Origin: an uncultured Streptococcus sp.
GTDB lineage: Bacteria > Bacillota > Bacilli > Lactobacillales > Streptococcaceae
Length of the DNA stretch: 64,000 nucleotides
Direction of reading: 5' to 3'
Assembly (NCBI RefSeq): GCF_905372115.1
Contig: NZ_CAJPNR010000008.1
Span: 1-64,000, forward strand
In this document: positions 49,783-58,948 of the stretch, piece after piece
Layout: each line of letters begins with the position of its first letter
Numbering within the stretch: position 1 is the stretch's first letter
Program-made: the position numbers and the translations under genes
The notes under the pieces: generated by a model
Databases searched by the model: none
The model's input: only the letters and a program-made list of their open reading frames with translations
What the model was told of the DNA's origin: nothing

Positions 49783-51090
49783 ATGGAAAAATTCTTTAAC
49801 AGTAAATTCATGACCAAACTTCAGGAAATTGGTTATAAACTGGCCAACAATGTGTTTATACAGTCTTTACAAGCTGGATTGGGCTCTCTCTTGGGATTGA
49901 TTACCGTAGGTTCCTTATTTCAAGTCTTAGCTGCAATTGGAAATGAAACTGCTCTAGGTTGGTTCAAAACAGGGGATGCAGTGTATAATACATTGACCTT
50001 GCCTTTCCGTTATTCAATGGATTTTATTTCTATCTGGGTTGCTATCTTCTTTGCTTATCATTATGCTAAGAATTTGAAATTGAAATCCCCTATTATGGCA
50101 GCTGTTGATACAGCAGTTACTTTCATGCTTGTGGCAGGAGCTTTTGTTGATACTGAAGACTTCTCCGGCCTGCAATTAGACTACCTTGGCTCACAAGGTA
50201 TGTTTATCAGCTTCTTTATTGTCTTTGTCGTCGTACAGATTGAAAAATTCTGTTATGAAAAAGATATTAAAATAAAGATGCCAGATGTTGTGCCGCAGTT
50301 CCTGCAAGATAGTTTCGGCTCTATTCTGCCGGTATTCTTCTCCATCACTCTCTTCCTCTTGCTGAATGTTGGAATTGGAGCCTTGACAGCAGGAGCTTAT
50401 AATGTTCCGTCTGGTTTTATGGCTCTCTTGCGTGCACCGCTTGGCGCTGTATCATCTGTTCCAGGGATTGTGATGCTTTGTATGTTAGCGCTGATTCTTT
50501 GGTGCTTCGGTATTCATGGTACCCTCATCATTATTCCAATCATTTCTCCGCTTGGGATTCAAGCGGCAACAACCAATGCTGCTCTTCATGCGAACGGTCA
50601 GCCAATGCAATTCTTCCCAGTCTTGCTTTATACTTCTATGGCCTTAGTTGGTGGTACAGGAAATACATGGGCCCTGGTCCTGATGGGCTTACGATCAAAA
50701 TCTAAACAAATCAGTGCCGTATCAAAGATTTCACTCATTCCTGGGTGGTTTGGTATCAACGAGCCAGTAACATTTGGTATGCCAATTATGTTCAACCCAA
50801 TTCTTTGTATCCCTTATGTACTCAATGTGCCTATTATGATGATTTTGACTTATTTTGCTTACAAAACAGGCTTTATCATTCCAGCTTGGATTGTTGTCAG
50901 CGCTCAGTTGCCAATGGGCTTTAGTAACTATCTGACCACCCTTCGTTGGCAAAACTTTGTTTGGGACTATATCTTGATTTTACCAGCTATGTTAATCTAC
51001 TATCCATTCTTCAAAAAATACGAAGAGCAATTGGTTAAGCAAGAAGCTGAAGCGGAAGCAATAGAAGCCAAAGGAGGTGCAGCAGCTTGA
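49783..51090 (+). CDS. PTS lactose/cellobiose-type IIC permease
   Basis: A 435-residue membrane permease of the Lac-family IIC type, with about ten helices. The segments WCFGIHGT and PGWFGINEPVTFGMPIMFNP, containing the substrate-binding Glu loop, are characteristic. It starts 13 bases after IIB behind AAGGAGG. Cellobiose-like and chitobiose-like sugars are both possible; the neighbouring GH20 favours a HexNAc-containing sugar (inference). Confidence 0.93.
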   Translation: MEKFFNSKFMTKLQEIGYKLANNVFIQSLQAGLGSLLGLITVGSLFQVLAAIGNETALGWFKTGDAVYNTLTLPFRYSMDFISIWVAIFFAYHYAKNLKLKSPIMAAVDTAVTFMLVAGAFVDTEDFSGLQLDYLGSQGMFISFFIVFVVVQIEKFCYEKDIKIKMPDVVPQFLQDSFGSILPVFFSITLFLLLNVGIGALTAGAYNVPSGFMALLRAPLGAVSSVPGIVMLCMLALILWCFGIHGTLIIIPIISPLGIQAATTNAALHANGQPMQFFPVLLYTSMALVGGTGNTWALVLMGLRSKSKQISAVSKISLIPGWFGINEPVTFGMPIMFNPILCIPYVLNVPIMMILTYFAYKTGFIIPAWIVVSAQLPMGFSNYLTTLRWQNFVWDYILILPAMLIYYPFFKKYEEQLVKQEAEAEAIEAKGGAAA

Positions 51091-52493
51091 TTGATGTAAC
51101 AAAATTTTCTAGAGACTTTCTCTGGGGATCGGCTTCAGCAGCCTATCAAGTTGAAGGAGCTTGGGATGAAGATGGTAAGAGTCTGTCTATCTGGGACACC
51201 TTTGTCCGCCAGCCTAATAGGACCTTTAAAAACACTACAGGCGATGTGGCAGTGGATCATTATCATCGCTACAAAGAAGATGTTAAACTGATGGCCGAAA
51301 TGGGTCTGAAAGCTTATCGATTTTCTATTGCCTGGACCCGTATTTTACCTGAGGGACGAGGAGAGGTTAACCAGAAAGGTATTGAGTTTTATTCAAATCT
51401 GATTGATGAACTTCTCAAATATAATATCGAACCCATTATCACGATCTATCACTGGGATTTGCCTCAAGTACTGCAAGATGAGTATGGAGGCTGGGAATCC
51501 AGAAAGATAATCAATGATTTCCTGTATTATGTAGAGGTTCTCTTTGAAAACTTTGGAGATCGAGTAAAGTATTGGATAGGACTTAACGAGCAAAATGTCT
51601 TTGTTGGACTCGGCTACAGAGATGGCTATTTCCCACCAGGGATTAAAGACATCAAGCGAATGCATCAAGTCAATCACATTGTCAACTTGGCTAATGCGAC
51701 GATTATCAAACGATTCCATGATTTAAAAATAAAAGGTCAAATCGGTCCAAGCTTTGCTTTTCCTGTCCTCTATGCTCTGGATAATCAGCCAGAAAATGTT
51801 CTAGCCATGGAGAAATCTTTGGATGTTAATGTTTGGTACTGGATGGATGCTTATCTATTGGGACGTTATCCAAAGACAGCCTTAGCTTATTTGAAAAATC
51901 AATTCGGTATAGAATTAGATATCCGAGAAGGAGATTTAGATATTTTAAAAGCAGGCCGTCCAGATTTCGTTGGTGTCAACTATTACCAATCTCATACTTT
52001 TGCTGCTAATGTTCCGAATGCTGAAGCTGGTGAGCCGGACCAGTTTAAGCATGTGCCAAATGAACACTTAGAGCGTACTAGCTGGGAGTGGGAAATAGAT
52101 CCAATTGGTTTGCGAATTGCTTTACGGCGGATTACCAGTAGATATGACATCCCGATTATGATAACTGAAAATGGGCTAGGAGAGTATGATACCTTAACGG
52201 AAGATAGAAAGATACATGACCCATATCGGATTGAATATCTTGATAAGCATATTACAGCTGTACAAAACGCCATAGAAGATGGTTGCCAAGTCATCGGCTA
52301 TTGTACGTGGTCTTTCACAGATTTACTTTCATGGCTCAACGGCTATGGCAAGCGTTATGGATTTGTTTATGTAGACCGTGATGAGGAAGAAGGTGGTAGT
52401 CTAGAGCGGATTCGAAAAGATAGTTTTTACTGGTATCAAAAATTAATTAAAGAATTTGAGAGCAAAAGAGAAAACAGTAGAACCTATTCATAG
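51087..52493 (+). CDS. Family GH1 6-phospho-beta-glycosidase
   Basis: A 468-residue GH1 enzyme that splits the phosphorylated disaccharide delivered by the PTS. The general acid Glu168 lies in IGLNEQN, a variant of the usual NEP motif. The nucleophile Glu361 is in MITENGLG. FLWGSASAAYQVEGAW is the standard N-terminal signature. The start appears to be TTG 51087, overlapping the IIC stop, seven bases after AAAGGAGGTG. Specificity (glucoside or galactoside) is not fixed by what I can see; glucoside is more likely. Confidence 0.92.
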   Translation: MIDVTKFSRDFLWGSASAAYQVEGAWDEDGKSLSIWDTFVRQPNRTFKNTTGDVAVDHYHRYKEDVKLMAEMGLKAYRFSIAWTRILPEGRGEVNQKGIEFYSNLIDELLKYNIEPIITIYHWDLPQVLQDEYGGWESRKIINDFLYYVEVLFENFGDRVKYWIGLNEQNVFVGLGYRDGYFPPGIKDIKRMHQVNHIVNLANATIIKRFHDLKIKGQIGPSFAFPVLYALDNQPENVLAMEKSLDVNVWYWMDAYLLGRYPKTALAYLKNQFGIELDIREGDLDILKAGRPDFVGVNYYQSHTFAANVPNAEAGEPDQFKHVPNEHLERTSWEWEIDPIGLRIALRRITSRYDIPIMITENGLGEYDTLTEDRKIHDPYRIEYLDKHITAVQNAIEDGCQVIGYCTWSFTDLLSWLNGYGKRYGFVYVDRDEEEGGSLERIRKDSFYWYQKLIKEFESKRENSRTYS

Positions 52494-52495
52494 AA

Positions 52496-52535
52496 AAAAG
52501 TCAGCAGTTTATAGGGATATAAACTGCTGACTTTT
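52496..52535. terminator. Bidirectional terminator
   Basis: A 16-bp perfect stem AAAAGTCAGCAGTTTA/TAAACTGCTGACTTTT with an 8-base loop, between the convergent GH1 and tautomerase genes. Confidence 0.95.
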
Positions 52536-52540
52536 CTTTT

Positions 52541-52723
52541 TTATTTTTCTCGCATTTGACCTTGTGGGAAGTAGGTGCCTTCTGGCATGTCGTTAATGAT
52601 GACATGGACAGCAGACTGAGGTGCGCCTGTATTTCTGATAACAGCTTCAGTTACTTCCTTGGCGAGAGCTTTTTTCTGCTCCAGAGTACGACCTTCAAAT
52701 AAATCAATTCTAACAAATGGCAT
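52541..52723 (-). CDS. 4-oxalocrotonate tautomerase family protein
   Basis: A 60-residue tautomerase subunit. Met removal exposes the catalytic Pro (MPFVRIDLFEG). TLEQKKALAKEVTEAV and VHVIINDMP fit the family, which forms hexamers of about 60-residue chains. Streptococci lack the aromatic degradation pathway of the namesake, so the true substrate is unknown. The ATG follows AAAGGAGG. Divergent from tdk. Confidence 0.92.
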   Translation of the reverse strand: MPFVRIDLFEGRTLEQKKALAKEVTEAVIRNTGAPQSAVHVIINDMPEGTYFPQGQMREK

Positions 52724-52791
52724 ATTTTCTGCCTCCTTTATTTCTTTATCATTATTTTATCATAAATGAGGTTTTAAAGAGTAGTGAATTA

Positions 52792-52800
52792 TGGTAAAAT
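52792..52800 (+). promoter_or_regulatory. Extended -10 upstream of tdk
   Basis: TGGTAAAAT, 46 bases before the tdk ATG, with a weak -35 region. Confidence 0.45.
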
Positions 52801-52846
52801 AATGTGAAGTAAAAATGGAGATAGTGAATTAGCAAAGATTTAAATT

Positions 52847-53419
52847 ATGGCTCAGTTATACTACAAATATGGCACGATGAATTCGGGCAAGACCATTGAG
52901 ATTTTAAAAGTCGCCCACAATTATGAAGAACAAGGCAAGAGCGTGGTTATCATGACCTCGGCTGTTGACACCCGCGACGGCTTTGGTGTCGTTTCTAGTC
53001 GTATCGGCATGAAACGAAATGCCATAGCTATTGAAGACCAGACGGATATTTTTGGCTATATCCAGCAGCTGCCTGAAAAGCCTTATTGCGTTTTGATTGA
53101 TGAGGCTCAGTTCTTGAAACGCCATCATGTCTATGATTTGGCTAGAGTGGTGGATGAGCTGGATGTTCCGGTTATGGCTTTTGGTCTGAAAAATGATTTT
53201 CGCAATGAACTTTTTGAAGGCTCCAAGCACCTTTTGCTCTTGGCTGACAAGATTGAGGAGATTAAAACTATTTGCCAATATTGCTCTCGTAAGGCTACCA
53301 TGGTTTTACGGACTGATAACGGAAAGCCGGTTTATGACGGAGAGCAGATTAAAATTGGCGGCCACGAGACTTATATCTCTGTCTGCCGCAAGCATTATTT
53401 TAACCCCGACATTAAGTAA
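52847..53419 (+). CDS. tdk: Thymidine kinase
   Basis: A 190-residue type II thymidine kinase. The P-loop GTMNSGKT, the LIDEAQFL Walker B, the structural zinc cysteines (CQYCSRKA, CRKH) and the thymidine-binding loop near the end are all seen. It phosphorylates thymidine for salvage. The only ribosome-site candidate, GGAG, is 27 bases upstream, so initiation may be weak. It leads the tdk-prfA-prmC-sua5-glyA order usual in streptococci. Confidence 0.95.
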   Translation: MAQLYYKYGTMNSGKTIEILKVAHNYEEQGKSVVIMTSAVDTRDGFGVVSSRIGMKRNAIAIEDQTDIFGYIQQLPEKPYCVLIDEAQFLKRHHVYDLARVVDELDVPVMAFGLKNDFRNELFEGSKHLLLLADKIEEIKTICQYCSRKATMVLRTDNGKPVYDGEQIKIGGHETYISVCRKHYFNPDIK

Positions 53420-53454
53420 TCCAACGATAGAAAAAAGGAGATGATGAAAAATAT

Positions 53455-54534
53455 ATGAACATCTATGAACAGTTACAAGCGGTGGAAGATCGCTACGAAG
53501 AGCTTGGTGAACTTCTCAGTGACCCTGATGTGGTCAGCGATACCAAGCGCTTTATGGAGCTTTCTAAGGAAGAAGCCAGCACTCGCGATACAGTGACGGC
53601 TTATCGAGAGTATAAGAAAGTCTTACAAAACATCACTGACGCTGAAGAGATGATTAGAGACGCCTCTGGTGACGCGGACTTGGAGGAAATGGCCAAGCAG
53701 GAGCTCAAGGATGCCAAGGCTGAAAAAGAAGAATACGAGGAAAAGCTGAAGATCCTTCTCCTTCCAAAAGATCCAAACGATGATAAGAACATCATTTTGG
53801 AAATCCGCGGTGCTGCAGGAGGAGACGAAGCGCAGTTGTTCGCAGGAGACCTCTTGCAGATGTATCAAAAATATGCTGAGAGCCAGGGCTGGCGCTTTGA
53901 AGTCATGGAAGCCTCTTACAATGGTGTAGGTGGGATCAAGGAAGTGGTCGCTATGGTCTCGGGCCAGTCGGTCTACTCAAAGCTTAAGTATGAATCGGGT
54001 GCTCATCGTGTACAGCGGGTTCCTGTAACAGAAAGCCAAGGTCGTGTTCACACTTCCACAGCAACTGTCTTGGTGATGCCAGAAATTGAAGAAGTAGAAT
54101 ACGACATTGATCCTAAAGATCTGCGGGTGGACATCTACCACGCTTCAGGTGCCGGCGGTCAGAACGTCAATAAGGTTGCGACTGCGGTTCGTATTGTCCA
54201 TCTACCAACCAATATCAAGGTCGAAATGCAGGAAGAACGGACCCAGCAGAAGAACCGGGATAAGGCTATGAAAATCATCCGAGCTCGTGTAGCAGACCAC
54301 TTTGCTCAAATTGCTCAAGATGAGCAGGATGCAGAGCGCAAGTCCACAATTGGTACAGGCGATCGCTCAGAGAGGATTCGCACCTATAATTTCCCGCAAA
54401 ACCGGGTGACAGACCACCGTATCGGCTTGACCTTGCAAAAGCTGGACACGATTTTAGCTGGCAAACTGGATGAAGTCGTTGACGCTCTGGTTCTCTATGA
54501 CCAAACGCAAAAACTAGAAGAGCTGAATAAATAA
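53455..54534 (+). CDS. prfA: Peptide chain release factor 1
   Basis: A 359-residue RF1, which recognises UAA and UAG and triggers peptide release. The GGQ motif lies in ASGAGGQNVNK, and PVTESQGRVHTS covers the codon-reading region. Its GGQ glutamine is the substrate of the methyltransferase encoded next, with which it shares one base (TAATG). Length is standard. Confidence 0.97.
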   Translation: MNIYEQLQAVEDRYEELGELLSDPDVVSDTKRFMELSKEEASTRDTVTAYREYKKVLQNITDAEEMIRDASGDADLEEMAKQELKDAKAEKEEYEEKLKILLLPKDPNDDKNIILEIRGAAGGDEAQLFAGDLLQMYQKYAESQGWRFEVMEASYNGVGGIKEVVAMVSGQSVYSKLKYESGAHRVQRVPVTESQGRVHTSTATVLVMPEIEEVEYDIDPKDLRVDIYHASGAGGQNVNKVATAVRIVHLPTNIKVEMQEERTQQKNRDKAMKIIRARVADHFAQIAQDEQDAERKSTIGTGDRSERIRTYNFPQNRVTDHRIGLTLQKLDTILAGKLDEVVDALVLYDQTQKLEELNK

Positions 54535-55364
54535 TGATACTAGCTCAATATTTGGCGGAGCTAGAGCAGGAGCTGGTAGCAGCGGGAGAAGAAGCAGAAA
54601 GCCTGTCTTTCGTTTATAGAGCTCTCAATGAGCTCTCCTTTACCGACTTTGTTCTCAAACTTCGGACAGAAGTAAGTCAGAAAGAATGTGACCAACTAAA
54701 AGCGATTCAAGAGCAGCTGCTTGCTCACAAACCGGCCCAGTATATCATTGGCAGCAGTGACTTTCACAGCCTGACTCTCAAGGTTGATGAGCGGGTTCTA
54801 ATTCCTAGGCCTGAGACGGAGGAGCTAGTGGAGCTGATTTTGTCAGAAAATCCCGAAAGTTCTCTATCTGTCTTAGATATCGGAACGGGTAGCGGAGCCA
54901 TTGCTCTTGCACTGGCAAACAGCTGTCCAGACTGGCAGATTACTGCTTCTGACCTTTCGGAAGATGCTCTTGCTTTGGCAGCAGAAAACGCTCAGTCCTG
55001 TGGATTCAGCCTCACTTTTCTCCAATCTGATTGCTTGGATGCAATTCAAGGAAAATTTGACATTATCGTCTCCAACCCGCCCTATATTTCAGAAGCAGAT
55101 AAAGACGAAGTTGGACTTAATGTTCTGACCTCAGAGCCTCACATAGCCCTCTTTGCTGAGGAGGATGGCTATGCCGTCTATCGGAAAATAGCCGAGCAGG
55201 CAGGAGACTATCTGACAAAAAAAGGAAAAATCTATCTGGAAATTGGTTACAAGCAAGGAGACGGTGTCAGGGAGTTATTGAAAAAATCTTTTCCCCAAAA
55301 ACGAGTCCGAGTCTTGAAAGATCAATTTGGCAAAGATAGAATGGTGGCGATGGACAATGGATAA
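54534..55364 (+). CDS. prmC: Release factor glutamine methyltransferase
   Basis: A 276-residue SAM-dependent enzyme that methylates the GGQ glutamine of release factors. The SAM motif VLDIGTGSGAIALAL (about residue 113) and the catalytic NPPY (N181, IVSNPPYIS) are present. An N-terminal helical domain binds the release factor. It overlaps prfA by one base and the next gene by 8 bases. Confidence 0.96.
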   Translation: MILAQYLAELEQELVAAGEEAESLSFVYRALNELSFTDFVLKLRTEVSQKECDQLKAIQEQLLAHKPAQYIIGSSDFHSLTLKVDERVLIPRPETEELVELILSENPESSLSVLDIGTGSGAIALALANSCPDWQITASDLSEDALALAAENAQSCGFSLTFLQSDCLDAIQGKFDIIVSNPPYISEADKDEVGLNVLTSEPHIALFAEEDGYAVYRKIAEQAGDYLTKKGKIYLEIGYKQGDGVRELLKKSFPQKRVRVLKDQFGKDRMVAMDNG

Positions 55365-55947
55365 GATAGAGAAGACTCTGGCAGCAGGCGGAGCAGTTGT
55401 CCTGCCGACAGAAACAGTTTATGGCCTCTTTGCCCAGGCTTTGAATCAAGAAGCGGTTGAACGAGTTTATGAATTAAAACGAAGACCTCGTGACAAGGCT
55501 CTCAATCTCAATGTTGCTAGCTTGGAAGAGATTTATGTTTTTTCTAAGAACCAGCCCAGCTACCTAGAGCAGCTCTATCAGGCCTTTCTGCCTGGGCCAC
55601 TAACTATTATCCTCCAGGCCAATGACCGAGTGCCTGTTTGGATAAACTCAGGTATGGAAACCGTGGGTTTTCGGATTCCTAAGCATCCAGTTACGCTGGA
55701 CTTGATTCGTAAGTATGGTCCCTTGATTGGTCCATCCGCCAATCTTTCTGGAAAAGCTAGTGGAACTTCTTTCCAGCAGATTATGATGGATTTTCAAGAG
55801 GAAGTCTCGGGGGTAGAAGATGACGCATCCTTGACAGGTCAGGATTCAACTATTCTAGACTTGTCTGGAGAAAAGGCACTTATTCTACGCCAGGGAGCGA
55901 TTACTCGCGAGGATATTCTCGCCCAAGTAAATGATATAAAATTTTAA
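55357..55947 (+). CDS. Threonylcarbamoyl-AMP synthase, Sua5/YrdC family
   Basis: A 196-residue YrdC-fold enzyme that makes threonylcarbamoyl-AMP for the t6A37 modification of tRNAs. KRRPRDKALNLNV, PTETVYGLF and SANLSGKASG are characteristic. I take ATG 55357, giving MDKIEKTL, which overlaps the prmC stop. An in-frame start at 55327 lies inside prmC and would add ten unlikely residues. It lacks the C-terminal Sua5 domain, so it is TsaC-length. Confidence 0.92.
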   Translation: MDKIEKTLAAGGAVVLPTETVYGLFAQALNQEAVERVYELKRRPRDKALNLNVASLEEIYVFSKNQPSYLEQLYQAFLPGPLTIILQANDRVPVWINSGMETVGFRIPKHPVTLDLIRKYGPLIGPSANLSGKASGTSFQQIMMDFQEEVSGVEDDASLTGQDSTILDLSGEKALILRQGAITREDILAQVNDIKF

Positions 55948-55950
55948 CTT

Positions 55951-55971
55951 TAGGACCTAAGGTCCTATTTT
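55951..55971 (+). other. Stem-loop between sua5 and glyA
   Basis: TAGGACC TAA GGTCCTA, a perfect 7-bp stem with a 3-base loop, followed by TTTTCG. A weak or partial terminator that may reduce read-through into glyA. Confidence 0.5.
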
Positions 55972-55993
55972 CGCAAAAGAAGGGAGACACCTT

Positions 55994-57256
55994 ATGATTT
56001 TTGACCAAGAAGACTACAAAGCATTTGACCCAGAGATTTGGGAAGCAGTTGCTAAAGAAGAAGAACGTCAGCAGCATAATATTGAGCTGATTGCTTCAGA
56101 AAATGTCGTTTCTAAAGCTGTCATGGCCGCTCAAGGTTCTATTTTGACCAATAAATATGCCGAAGGTTATCCAGGACGCCGTTACTATGGTGGGACAGAT
56201 GTAGTGGATGTGATTGAGAGTCTAGCGATTGAGCGTGCCAAGGAAATTTTTGGTGCCAAGTTTGCCAATGTGCAACCTCACTCAGGCAGCCAGGCAAATT
56301 GTGCTGCTTATATGGCTTTGATTGAGCCAGGCGATACAGTTATGGGCATGGACTTGTCTGCGGGCGGCCACTTGACTCATGGTGCATCAGTCAGCTTCTC
56401 TGGTCAAACCTATAATTTTGTATCCTATAGCGTTGATTCAGAAACAGAATTACTGGACTTTGATGCCATCCTCCAGCAAGCCAAGGAAGTACAGCCTAAG
56501 CTGATTGTGGCAGGGGCTTCGGCCTATTCTCACATCATCGACTTTTCAAAATTCCGTGAAATCGCTGATGCAGTGGGTGCCAAGCTTATGGTAGATATGG
56601 CTCACATCGCTGGTTTGGTTGCTGCTGGCCTCCATCCTAGCCCTGTGCCTTATGCGGATATTACAACCACGACTACCCACAAGACCTTGCGTGGCCCTCG
56701 CGGCGGCTTGATCTTGACAAATGATGAAGAATTGGCTAAGAAAATTAACTCAGCTATCTTCCCAGGCATTCAAGGCGGACCACTGGAACATGTCATTGCA
56801 GCTAAAGCTGTTGCCTTTAAAGAAGTACTGGATCCAGCTTTCAAGGTTTATGCTCAGCAGATTTTGGACAATGCCCAAGCTATGGCTCAAGTCTTCCGTC
56901 AGCATGACAAGTTCCGTGTGATTTCTGATGGTACTGAAAATCATCTTTTCTTGGTTGATGTCACTAAGGTTGTAGAAAATGGGAAAGTAGCGCAAAATCT
57001 CTTGGATGAGGTTAATATCACGCTTAATAAAAACTCCATCCCTTACGAGACTCTGTCACCATTTAAGACTAGCGGCATTCGTATCGGCACAGCAGCTATT
57101 GCAGCTCGAGGCTTTGGTGTAACAGAAAGTATCAAGGTAGCAGAGCTTATTATCAAGGCTCTGGAAAACGCTGAAAACGAAGCGGTGCTAAATCAGGTGC
57201 GGGCAGAAGTTCGCGAATTGACGGACGCTTTTCCACTCTATGAGGGCTTGAACTAA
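55994..57256 (+). CDS. glyA: Serine hydroxymethyltransferase
   Basis: A 420-residue PLP enzyme that converts serine and tetrahydrofolate to glycine and methylene-THF. IELIASENVVSKAV, the PLP-lysine motif TTTTHKTLRGPRGG and GGLEHVI-like GGPLEHVIAA are clear. Start after GAAGGGAGA. Length is normal. Separated by one base from the next gene. Confidence 0.97.
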   Translation: MIFDQEDYKAFDPEIWEAVAKEEERQQHNIELIASENVVSKAVMAAQGSILTNKYAEGYPGRRYYGGTDVVDVIESLAIERAKEIFGAKFANVQPHSGSQANCAAYMALIEPGDTVMGMDLSAGGHLTHGASVSFSGQTYNFVSYSVDSETELLDFDAILQQAKEVQPKLIVAGASAYSHIIDFSKFREIADAVGAKLMVDMAHIAGLVAAGLHPSPVPYADITTTTTHKTLRGPRGGLILTNDEELAKKINSAIFPGIQGGPLEHVIAAKAVAFKEVLDPAFKVYAQQILDNAQAMAQVFRQHDKFRVISDGTENHLFLVDVTKVVENGKVAQNLLDEVNITLNKNSIPYETLSPFKTSGIRIGTAAIAARGFGVTESIKVAELIIKALENAENEAVLNQVRAEVRELTDAFPLYEGLN

Positions 57257-57257
57257 G

Positions 57258-58232
57258 ATGGATATTTACGTAAAAAAAGCGATTATTCATCAATTCAGCC
57301 CAGCTGATACCGAACTGCTGCTAGCGGATAAATTTCTCAACATCACTCCCAAGATTGAAGAATATCTACGTAAGAAAATCGAGCGAGTCTATTCTGACGA
57401 TGCTAAGACAGGTGTTTTCGATCCTGAAAACGTCTTTTTAGCCAATCTTTCAGACGACTTACTGGAAACATCAGTGACAGTGGCTAAGCTCTGGCAGGAG
57501 GAGTTTTCTGTCAGTGAAAACCAGAAAACCAACGATCTGATTTTTGTCCAGTTTGACAAAGAAGGTGTGGAGCACTTCGCTTTTCTGCGGATTGCTCTGC
57601 GGGAAACCCTGACCCACTTGGGTGGTGAGGTGGACAACCCTATCAAACTGACGCAGAACAATCTGCCTGGCTTTGGTACAGGTGCGGACGAGGCTTTGGT
57701 CATCAATCTCAAATCTCGCAAGTACCATCTGATTGAAAAGCGCATCAAGTATAACGGTGCCTTTCTCAATTATATGTCAGATAATCTCTTGCAGGTCAAT
57801 CCGACAATCTCAGCTAAGAAATCAATCAAAGCACTTGAGAAGACTGCTCAAAAGGTTGCCGAAAGCTTTAACAAAGACGATTTTCAGTTCCAGTCCAAGG
57901 TCAAATCCAGTATTTTCAAAAATCTGGAAGAAAATGACGAACTGTCGCCTGAGAAGTTGGCCGATGATCTTTTTGACAGTAATCTGACTGCCCGACTTAC
58001 TTTTATCGACCAAGTCAAGGAAGCTATTCCTGAGCCAGTCAAGTTTGACGAGATTGACAGCAGCCGCCAGAAGAAAAAGTTCGAAAATCAGAAACTCTCC
58101 CTTTCAAATGGAATTGAGCTCATCGTTCCCAATAATATCTATCAGGATGCAGAGTCGGTAGAATTTATCCAGAACGATAACGGGACCTATTCTATTTTGA
58201 TTAAGAACATCGAGGATATCCAAAATAAATAA
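57258..58232 (+). CDS. Nucleoid-associated protein, 37-kDa NA37/NdpA family
   Basis: A 324-residue protein that matches the NA37/YejK family (MDIYVKKAIIHQFSP, GFGTGADEALVINL, YMSDNLLQVNP). Members bind the nucleoid in E. coli; the Gram-positive role is less known. It starts one base after the glyA stop, and its stop overlaps the next start (TAATG). Such tight spacing indicates co-expression with glyA and the Pmp23-like gene. Confidence 0.85.
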   Translation: MDIYVKKAIIHQFSPADTELLLADKFLNITPKIEEYLRKKIERVYSDDAKTGVFDPENVFLANLSDDLLETSVTVAKLWQEEFSVSENQKTNDLIFVQFDKEGVEHFAFLRIALRETLTHLGGEVDNPIKLTQNNLPGFGTGADEALVINLKSRKYHLIEKRIKYNGAFLNYMSDNLLQVNPTISAKKSIKALEKTAQKVAESFNKDDFQFQSKVKSSIFKNLEENDELSPEKLADDLFDSNLTARLTFIDQVKEAIPEPVKFDEIDSSRQKKKFENQKLSLSNGIELIVPNNIYQDAESVEFIQNDNGTYSILIKNIEDIQNK

Positions 58233-58834
58233 TGTTTAAATTTCTAAGAAGACTGATTCTAGTCCTTTTCGTGCTCTTTGCCGGCTACAAGATTTATCAG
58301 GTTCATCATGATGTCAAGCAGGTCATGAAGTACCAGACTTTGGTCAGAGAAGTGCTGGACGAGCAGGACACAGCGGCCAATGAAGAATTGGTACTTGCCA
58401 TGATTTATACAGAAACCAAGGGGAAAGATACTGATGTCATGCAGTCCAGTGAAAGCGCAACTGGTCAGACCAATGCCATCACGGACAACAAAGAAAGTAT
58501 TCGCCAGGGAGTTCAGACCTTATCTGATAACCTAGAGTTAGCCAGCGAGAAAAAGGTGGATGTTTGGACAGCAGTACAAGCCTATAATTTCGGTCAGGCC
58601 TATATCGACTACGTCGCTAAAAACGGTGGTGAAAATACGCTAGAGCTGGCCAAGAAATATTCCAAAGATGTAGTAGCGCCAAGCTTAGGCAATGTAACTG
58701 GCAAGACCTACGGCTACTATAACCTGATTTCAATTTTTCACGGGCCAGAACTCTATATCAACGGCGGTAATTATTATTATTCCCGTCAGGTCAAGATGAA
58801 CATGCATATCATGCGCCTCTTAAAATGGTTTTAG
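58232..58834 (+). CDS. Membrane-anchored lysozyme-like protein (Pmp23 type)
   Basis: A 200-residue protein with an N-terminal membrane anchor (about 7-22) and an extracellular lysozyme-like domain. AMIYTETKGKDTDVMQSSES contains the putative catalytic Glu, and VQAYNFGQAYIDYV follows. Size and position after glyA resemble pneumococcal Pmp23, a peptidoglycan hydrolase needed for normal septa. Orthology is inferred. Shares a base with the upstream gene. Confidence 0.85.
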   Translation: MFKFLRRLILVLFVLFAGYKIYQVHHDVKQVMKYQTLVREVLDEQDTAANEELVLAMIYTETKGKDTDVMQSSESATGQTNAITDNKESIRQGVQTLSDNLELASEKKVDVWTAVQAYNFGQAYIDYVAKNGGENTLELAKKYSKDVVAPSLGNVTGKTYGYYNLISIFHGPELYINGGNYYYSRQVKMNMHIMRLLKWF

Positions 58835-58863
58835 AAAGAAGTAGTTTAGCTTCTTTCTTTTTT
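58833..58863 (+). terminator. Terminator of the glyA unit
   Basis: AGAAAGAAG/CTTCTTTCT stem with an 8-base loop and TTTTT, overlapping the stop codon of the Pmp23-like gene. Confidence 0.83.
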
Positions 58864-58896
58864 GATGGTGAAGTAATAATCCAGATATTTGTAACC

Positions 58897-58933
58897 ATGA
58901 TAGATACATGATATAATTTTGTACATCTATCAT
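58897..58933 (+). promoter_or_regulatory. Promoter of the DUF915 gene inside an inverted repeat
   Basis: An extended -10 TGATATAAT (58909-58917) lies at the exact centre of an inverted repeat, ATGATAGAT (58897-58905) and ATCTATCAT (58925-58933). The left arm covers part of the spacer and the right arm the start site. This is the geometry of a repressor operator. No regulator gene is adjacent. Confidence 0.6.
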
Positions 58934-58948
58934 AAAAAGGAATGAAAA

